Shown here: positions 5,787 to 9,299 of the stretch, in pieces
Layout: each line of letters begins with the position of its first letter
Numbering within the stretch: position 1 is the first letter of the stretch
DNA from: JAQGJA01 sp965651535
GTDB taxonomy: Bacteria > Pseudomonadota > Alphaproteobacteria > Micavibrionales > SZUA-601
NCBI GenBank assembly: GCA_965651535.1
Contig: CBFGSX010000055.1
Location: 1 to 9,299, forward strand
Length of the DNA stretch: 9,299 nt
Reading direction: 5' to 3'
Program-made: the position numbers and the translations under genes
Notes under the pieces: model-generated
Told to the model about the DNA's origin: nothing
What the model saw: the letters and a program-made list of their open reading frames with translations, nothing else
Database searches by the model: none

Positions 5787-6842
5787 GTGAAGCCGAAATA
5801 TAGTGTCAAATTCGTCTCCAAAGGGATGACGTCCCAAGACGCCGCCGTCGGCTGGCTCCGCCAGATTCCGGGCGCGGCGGGCATATGGGGTGATTGCCGT
5901 TTCGTTTTCGACCCGGAATTGCGCGAATATGACTGGCTGGTGGTGTATGACGATCTCCATACCGCCGAAGGCGGTCGCTTTTCGGTGCAGGTTGAAAAAC
6001 TGGCCTGCCCGCCCGAGCGCACGATCTTCATGATGGCCGAGCCGTCTACGATCAAGACATACGGCTATGATTTTCTGAACCAGTTCGGGACGGTGTTCTC
6101 GTGTCAGGAGCCGTGGAACTCCCCGCCCGCCAAAACGATTCACGGCGTGCCGGGGTTGCGCTGGTTTTACGGGATTCCCAAGAAGGGCGGCGAGATCACG
6201 ACATATGACGGTCTTTGCGCTGCGCCGCCACCCGCCAAGACGAAAATGCTGTCGACCGTGTGTTCGATCAAGGCGATGACGCATACGCTGCACTCTCTGC
6301 GTGTGTCGTTCACGCTGGCGCTGTCGGAACGTCTGCCCGAGCTGGAGATTTTTGGCCATGGCCGCCGCTTTATCAGCGACAAAAAGGACGCGCTCGACCC
6401 GTATCGCTACCATCTGGCAATGGAGAACACCATTTGTCCCGGCTATATCACGGAGAAACTGACCGATCCCTTTTTGGGGTTGTGCCTGCCGTTTTACGTC
6501 GGCGCGCCGGACGCGGCGCAGTTTTTTCCCGAGGGCAGCTTCATCGCGCTCGACCCGCATGACCCGGACGGCGCGGCAAAGATCATCCGCGACGCGATCG
6601 AAAACAATGAATGGGAAAAACGCCTGCCCGCGATTACCGAGGCGCGCCGCCTGGTGATGGAGGAATACAACACTTTCGCCATCGCCGCGCGTATCATCGC
6701 CAGCAAGGAAGGTCAGCCGGTGTCCAATGCGCCCTATCCCGTGCTGCGCAGCCGCCGCGCCATGCTGAAAAATCCGGTGGCGGCCGTGCGTTTCGGTTTT
6801 GAAAAAATCCGCGGACGCTTGCGCCATAAAATGGCGGTGTGA
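5787..6842 (+). CDS. glycosyltransferase family 10 (fucosyltransferase-like)
   Basis: GT10 enzymes transfer fucose from GDP-fucose in alpha-1,3/1,4 linkage to a sugar acceptor. The C-terminal donor-binding signature is clear at about 206-256: YRYHLAMENT, CPGYITEKLTDPFLGLCLPFYVGAPD and FFPEGSFIALD. The N-terminal half (1-150, including YDWLVVYDDLHT and ERTIFMMAEPSTI) is the variable acceptor domain. The last 30 residues are strongly basic (RSRRAMLKNPVAAVRFGFEK onward) and could form an amphipathic membrane-binding helix, as proposed for Helicobacter FucT. The start is GTG 5787 with AGGG 7 nt upstream; no better ATG exists before the conserved part. No other sugar or LPS genes are nearby. The donor and acceptor are inferred from family only. 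The stop abuts the convergent HAD gene with no spacer. Confidence 0.85.
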   Translation: MKPKYSVKFVSKGMTSQDAAVGWLRQIPGAAGIWGDCRFVFDPELREYDWLVVYDDLHTAEGGRFSVQVEKLACPPERTIFMMAEPSTIKTYGYDFLNQFGTVFSCQEPWNSPPAKTIHGVPGLRWFYGIPKKGGEITTYDGLCAAPPPAKTKMLSTVCSIKAMTHTLHSLRVSFTLALSERLPELEIFGHGRRFISDKKDALDPYRYHLAMENTICPGYITEKLTDPFLGLCLPFYVGAPDAAQFFPEGSFIALDPHDPDGAAKIIRDAIENNEWEKRLPAITEARRLVMEEYNTFAIAARIIASKEGQPVSNAPYPVLRSRRAMLKNPVAAVRFGFEKIRGRLRHKMAV

Positions 6843-7592
6843 TTACTCTGCGCCAAGGACGAAATCGACCAACCCCTGAAAATCGTTAGACGTGCCGTCG
6901 GGGGTGACGCCCAGCTTTTCGGCGGGCAGATTGAAGCGGTTCACCCAATAAGTCGGATAGCCGAAGCTTTTGGCACCATAGGCATCCCATCCGCCGAAAG
7001 CGGCAAAGACGATGTCTTCTTTTTTGAGGCCCAAGGTTTCAAGTCCCAGCGCATAGGCGTGCGGGTCGGGTTTGTAAGTGCTGTTTTGAGCTGTGCTGAG
7101 CAGCGTGTCGAAAAGCGGAACGATTCCGGCATTCTCGGCATTGGCGCGCAGCATCGTGTCGCTGAAATTGGCGATGGTGATGATCTTGATGCCGCTCTTG
7201 CGCAGTTTTTTCAGGCCTGCGACCGTATCCGGCCACAAATCGAGCGTCAGATAGGCGTTGAGCAGTTGTTCCCGCTGCTGCGGCGTGACGGTCAGCTTCA
7301 TGTTTTCCAGCGTGTAATCCAGCGCGTCGCCCGTGACGGCAAAGAAATCCGCGTGTTGTCCGGTGATGGTACGCAAAAACCCGTATTCGAATTGCTTGCC
7401 GCGCCAGGCTTTGGTGATATCCATGCCCTTGCCGGGGAAAACTTTTTCGACATCGTCGACAACGGAATTGGGATTGAAGATCACGAAATAGTCAAACGCC
7501 ACGGCCTTGTAGCGTGGCGCGCCGGTTTCGGCCTGCACCGGAAAGGCGGCGGCGAGGATAAGGAGAAGGGCGACTAAAATTGAACGGGACAT
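6843..7592 (-). CDS. exported haloacid dehalogenase type II-like protein, altered active site
   Basis: The product has 249 residues. An N-terminal signal peptide (hydrophobic core about 5-17, likely cleavage after PVQA at 21) predicts export. The rest aligns by eye with L-2-haloacid dehalogenases: nucleophile Asp34 (AVAFDYFVIF), Arg64 (KAWRGKQFEY), helical cap, IANFSD at 140-145, Lys174 (YKPDPHAY) and Asp203 (GGWDAYGAK). Compared with the L-DEX enzyme, D10, R41, K151 and D180 are kept. T14 becomes Ile38, S118 becomes Ala141, and S175 and N177 become Phe199 and Gly201. Dehalogenase activity is therefore doubtful, and a different hydrolase or a binding role is possible. I start at ATG 7592, which has AAGGA 9 nt upstream and opens the signal peptide; an in-frame TTG at 7622 would lie inside the preceding gene. 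It begins one base after the stop of the upstream membrane-protein gene, so the two form an operon. Confidence 0.85.
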   Translation of the reverse strand: MSRSILVALLLILAAAFPVQAETGAPRYKAVAFDYFVIFNPNSVVDDVEKVFPGKGMDITKAWRGKQFEYGFLRTITGQHADFFAVTGDALDYTLENMKLTVTPQQREQLLNAYLTLDLWPDTVAGLKKLRKSGIKIITIANFSDTMLRANAENAGIVPLFDTLLSTAQNSTYKPDPHAYALGLETLGLKKEDIVFAAFGGWDAYGAKSFGYPTYWVNRFNLPAEKLGVTPDGTSNDFQGLVDFVLGAE

Positions 7593-7593
7593 T

Positions 7594-8295
7594 CTATGCT
7601 TTCCTTGTTGTCTTGGTGTCAAAATCGATCACATAGACCGTGATATAGTAATAGATGAGGAATTCAATCACTTCGCTGGCGCGGGCGTAGAGCTTGATTT
7701 CGAAGACATTCCACACAACATCCGTCAGCTTGACGAAAACATAAAGCCCCGCGACGCAGGCGGCGGGCGATGCCGGGATCAACGGCATCAGCCACGCAGG
7801 AATTTTTTGCGGGTGACGTTTGCGCAGCCAGACAAGGATCAGGCCGCTGACGACGACTCCGATTTCAAGCAAGATACGCGGCTTTTGATCCAGCCAGGAC
7901 GAGGTGTTGTGCAAGTTGGTTTCGTTCTGGTCGTTGATGGCCAGCCAGAAATCCGACGATTCCCACAGCAGCACCCATTGGCCCCAGCTGATTTCCTCGC
8001 CGGCGATGTATAGGCATCCCAAGCTGGCCATACTGAACCAGAACACAAGGAATTTTTGTTCCCGCCAGTCAAGGTGGCGCAGTTTCACAAGCGCGGCGAA
8101 CAGGCCGATGGAGATGGCAAAAACCTGCGCGATCTCGATCAGACCGTTTTCGGCCACGGCATCGGCCACGGTCTGCGGATCGGCGATGTATTCGAACGCC
8201 GTCCAGGCAAGCAAAAGGAACAGGGGAAGAAGAATCCAAAGAGCAAGGCGAACGGACATGGGAAGGGGTCGGTGAAGGGATGGGGGGAGTTTCAT
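7594..8295 (-). CDS. polytopic membrane protein with GEEISWGQ and NDQNETNLHN motifs, function unknown
   Basis: The product has 233 residues from ATG 8295. About six hydrophobic helices lie near 16-37, 54-71, 82-98, 143-158, 166-188 and 208-224. Polar motifs sit at helix ends: ENGLIE at 49-54, AGEEISWGQ at 98-106, NDQNETNLHN at 121-130 and SEVIEF at 207-212. I recall GEEISWGQ and NLHN-type motifs from uncharacterised bacterial membrane proteins but cannot name a family. The cluster of Glu, His, Asn and Trp could be an intramembrane active or metal site (inference). Start choice is uncertain: GTG 8301 and ATG 8259 are in frame, and none of the three has a clear Shine-Dalgarno. It is the first gene of a two-gene unit with the exported HAD protein; the intergenic distance is one base. 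Confidence 0.8.
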   Translation of the reverse strand: MKLPPSLHRPLPMSVRLALWILLPLFLLLAWTAFEYIADPQTVADAVAENGLIEIAQVFAISIGLFAALVKLRHLDWREQKFLVFWFSMASLGCLYIAGEEISWGQWVLLWESSDFWLAINDQNETNLHNTSSWLDQKPRILLEIGVVVSGLILVWLRKRHPQKIPAWLMPLIPASPAACVAGLYVFVKLTDVVWNVFEIKLYARASEVIEFLIYYYITVYVIDFDTKTTRKA

Positions 8296-8303
8296 TTTCA
8301 CGG

Positions 8304-8332
8304 AGAATAGCGTCTCAATCGGGCTTTGTCTT
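8304..8332 (-). promoter_or_regulatory. weak candidate promoter for the membrane-protein/HAD operon
   Basis: On the minus strand, AAGACA (plus 8327-8332), a 17-bp spacer and TATTCT (plus 8304-8309) match sigma70 at 4/6 in each box. The start would fall near 8297, almost on the ATG at 8295, which would agree with the missing ribosome binding site. Confidence 0.3.
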
Positions 8333-8347
8333 TACTTTTTGGGCTGG

Positions 8348-8370
8348 AAATGGTGGTGGAGGTAGGATTT
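8348..8370. repeat. 23-bp direct copy of the tRNA-Tyr 3' end (first copy)
   Basis: The 23 bases at 8348-8370 are identical to 8497-8519. On the minus strand they read TTT-flanked CCA, discriminator, the acceptor 3' strand and the 3' side of the T-arm of tRNA-Tyr, i.e. its last 20 nt plus three bases downstream. The remaining tRNA body is absent here. Between the copies (8371-8496) there is a perfect hairpin CGCGCC-TTT-GGCGCG at 8372-8386, a CCTGC/GCAGG pair (8414-8418, 8432-8436) and the terminator. I see no gene in it. Confidence 0.85.
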
Positions 8371-8457
8371 ACGCGCCTTTGGCGCGAAGCGTCGGTCTTG
8401 CGCCCGCCGCGAACCTGCTTTTTTAATCTTCGCAGGCTCAAATCACCCGAACGACAG

Positions 8458-8500
8458 ATTTAATAAAACCCCCGGCGTTAGGCCGGGTCTTTTATTAAAT
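8458..8500 (-). terminator. bidirectional-looking terminator downstream of tRNA-Tyr
   Basis: Arms ATTTAATAAAA (8458-8468) and TTTTATTAAAT (8490-8500) are exact inverted copies and enclose CCCGGC (8471-8476) / GCCGGG (8482-8487) with loop GTTAG. In the minus direction the GC stem is followed by GGTTTTATT, a good intrinsic terminator starting right at the tRNA CCA end. The A/T-rich flanks make it plausible in both directions. Confidence 0.75.
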
Positions 8501-8585
8501 GGTGGTGGAGGTAGGATTTGAACCTACGAACTCATAAGAGGGCAGATTTACAGTCTGCTGCCATTGACCGCTCGGCCACTCCACC
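8500..8585 (-). tRNA. tRNA-Tyr (anticodon GTA)
   Basis: The minus strand folds as an 86-nt class II tRNA. The acceptor GGTGGAG pairs with CTCCACC. The D-arm begins TGGCCGAGCGGTCAA, the anticodon stem GCAGA/TCTGC encloses loop CTGTAAA (anticodon GTA), a long variable arm follows, and the T-arm is GTAGG TTCAAAT CCTAC. The discriminator is A and CCA is encoded. In many alphaproteobacteria tRNA-Tyr lies close to a TrmH-family rRNA methylase gene, consistent with the partial gene at 9050. Confidence 0.96.
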
Positions 8586-8604
8586 ACGCCAAAAAGGCCT
8601 TAAG

Positions 8605-8634
8605 GCTATAGGGGATGGGGACCCCATTTGTCAA
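8605..8634 (-). promoter_or_regulatory. promoter of tRNA-Tyr
   Basis: On the minus strand, TTGACA (plus 8629-8634) is a perfect -35, followed after 18 bp by TATAGC (plus 8605-8610). The start would be near 8598, about 13 nt before the tRNA. The spacer contains the perfect palindrome ATGGGGACCCCAT (8615-8627), and GCCTTAAGGC (8597-8606) lies at the start site. Confidence 0.6.
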
Positions 8635-8656
8635 TTCCAATATGACCCGCTAGAAC
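8628..8656 (+). promoter_or_regulatory. candidate promoter of the small HAD gene (possible leaderless mRNA)
   Basis: TTGTCA (8628-8633), a 17-bp spacer and TAGAAC (8651-8656) match sigma70 at 5/6 and 4/6. The start would fall at about 8661-8665, on or just before the ATG at 8665. The -35 shares bases with the -35 of the divergent tRNA-Tyr promoter. Confidence 0.4.
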
Positions 8657-8664
8657 ATAAACCC

Positions 8665-9066
8665 ATGATTCTTCTGTTCGACGTTTACGGCGTGGCCTTT
8701 ATCGGCAAGGGGCTGAACAAGCCTTTGCTCGAGGGCGTCCAGCCCCTGCGCGCCAAAGGCTGGGGCGTTAACTTTGCCTCGAATATGGCCTCGATGCAAA
8801 AGCCCGTCTTTTGGAACGTGATGGGTCTTAAGAATTACGGCGATAAAATCTTCTGTTCCGGCGATTTAAATGTGGCGAAACCGCAAGCGGGCTTTTATAG
8901 TCGCGTCGCGGCGGATCTTGGGGTTGCCCCCGATTCGATTCTGTTTTTCGACGACAGCGCGACCAATGTCGAGGCGGCAAGGCAAAGCGGCTGGCAGGCT
9001 TTTCTTTACACCGACGTTGAAACAACTTTGCAGCAGATAGAGAAATTCCATGGCTTACGAGCGTAA
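8665..9066 (+). CDS. small capless HAD-superfamily hydrolase
   Basis: The product has 133 residues, against about 200-230 for a usual HAD subfamily IA member. The four HAD motifs are visible: nucleophile Asp6 in LLFDVYGVAF, FASN with Ser39, Lys72 in NVAKPQAGFY, and Asp96-Asp97 in ILFFDDSATNVEAARQSGW. Only about 33 residues separate motifs I and II, so the helical cap of subfamily I is missing. The acid/base position of motif I is Tyr8 rather than Asp, as in dehalogenase-type members. ATG 8665 is chosen because it starts immediately before motif I; the reading frame upstream runs through the tRNA. No Shine-Dalgarno is visible. The end overlaps the start of the next gene by 17 bp, suggesting translational coupling. 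The substrate is unknown. Confidence 0.85.
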   Translation: MILLFDVYGVAFIGKGLNKPLLEGVQPLRAKGWGVNFASNMASMQKPVFWNVMGLKNYGDKIFCSGDLNVAKPQAGFYSRVAADLGVAPDSILFFDDSATNVEAARQSGWQAFLYTDVETTLQQIEKFHGLRA

Positions 9067-9299
9067 ACCTCCCCGGGGTCAAAAGAGCGGCGGCGGTAAA
9101 AAACCCGTCGGCAAATCTTTCGGCAAAAAGCCTTTTGATAAAAAGCCCGGCGGATTCAAAAAAGACGGGTTCAAGAAAGATTTCAAAAAGGACGGCGACC
9201 GTCCCAAACGCAACTTCCGCGACCGTGACGGCGACCGTAAACCGCGCCGCAGCTTCGATGATCGCCCGAAGCGCGATTTCGGAGATCGCCCGCCGCGCC
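9050..9299 (+). CDS. basic disordered N-terminus, probable RNA-modifying enzyme (3' edge cut)
   Basis: ATG 9050 opens a frame running off the window, with 83 complete codons visible. The segment is almost entirely Lys, Arg, Gly, Asp, Pro and Phe, with repeated units such as FGKKPFDKKPG, FKKDGFKKDFKKDGDR and RSFDDRPKRDFGDRPP. Such basic RNA-binding tails precede rRNA methyltransferases of the TrmH/RlmB type, and also RluB-type pseudouridine synthases or DEAD-box helicases. The nearby tRNA-Tyr favours RlmB (23S rRNA 2'-O-methyltransferase), because the two are neighbours in many alphaproteobacteria. The catalytic domain is outside the window, so no symbol is given. It overlaps the HAD gene by 17 bp in another frame, with only a weak purine stretch upstream. 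Confidence 0.65.
   Translation, partial: MAYERKPPRGQKSGGGKKPVGKSFGKKPFDKKPGGFKKDGFKKDFKKDGDRPKRNFRDRDGDRKPRRSFDDRPKRDFGDRPPR

Noticed and set aside
5751..6827. 358-residue open frame antisense to GT10, slightly longer than the GT10 gene
   Set aside because: Arg/His/Gln-rich low-complexity composition and no family motif, whereas the plus strand has the full GT10 signature.
7593..7622. TTG start giving a 10-residue longer exported HAD protein
   Set aside because: It would place non-signal residues before the signal peptide and overlap the upstream gene; ATG 7592 has a Shine-Dalgarno.
8518..8664. 49-residue N-terminal extension of the small HAD gene
   Set aside because: This stretch is the antisense of tRNA-Tyr plus its promoter; the HAD fold begins at 8665.
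9050..9299. Repetitive coding segment considered as a tandem DNA repeat or CRISPR-like array
   Set aside because: Units are irregular, without constant spacers, and translate into one basic low-complexity tail.

Overview
The window (about 9.3 kb, moderately GC-rich) looks like ordinary chromosome of an alphaproteobacterium. The best evidence is a full-length CtrA cell-cycle response regulator at 1497-2225, which is essentially restricted to that class, with CtrA-like TTAA boxes and GANTC (CcrM-type) sites in its upstream region. A tRNA-Tyr gene near what may be a TrmH/RlmB-type rRNA methylase, and GTCAT...ATGAC-ended interspersed repeats, also fit. I cannot name a genus. A Micavibrio- or Rhodospirillales-like lineage is only a guess.

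Layout. 1-251: end of a small hypothetical protein (possibly DUF3977-like). 254-337: a palindromic interspersed repeat that runs into the ribosome binding site of rnhA (348-770, RNase HI). 767-1318 (minus): a small hypothetical protein, probably membrane-associated, with a good sigma70-type promoter, divergent from ctrA. 1412-1441: probable ctrA promoter with overlapping TTAA boxes. 1497-2225: ctrA, followed by a strong terminator and then a three-hairpin repeat (2334-2461). 2524-3228: pirin/quercetinase-like cupin, convergent with 3225-4334, an MscS-family channel. 4389-4464: tRNA-Ala(CGC) with its own promoter and terminator. 4520-5629: CNNM plus CBS-pair protein. 5787-6842: GT10 (fucosyltransferase-like) glycosyltransferase. 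6843-7592 and 7594-8295 (both minus): a two-gene unit of a polytopic membrane protein and an exported haloacid dehalogenase-like protein. 8500-8585 (minus): tRNA-Tyr(GTA), with its 3' end duplicated 149 bp away. 8665-9066: a small capless HAD phosphatase-like protein. 9050 to the window end: the basic, disordered N-terminus of a probable RNA-modifying enzyme.

The genes are mostly single housekeeping or envelope functions and do not form one pathway. The recognisable functional links are the ctrA regulatory region, the exported HAD/membrane-protein pair, and the translationally overlapping HAD/RNA-enzyme pair. Packing is tight: two convergent pairs share the same CTAG as overlapping stop codons, and a third pair abuts with no spacer.

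I see no CRISPR array, transposase, phage gene or defence system. The points most worth a second look are the membrane protein with GEEISWGQ and NDQNETNLHN motifs next to a degenerate exported HAD, the duplicated tRNA-Tyr 3' end, and a divergent promoter region predicted to give a leaderless mRNA.
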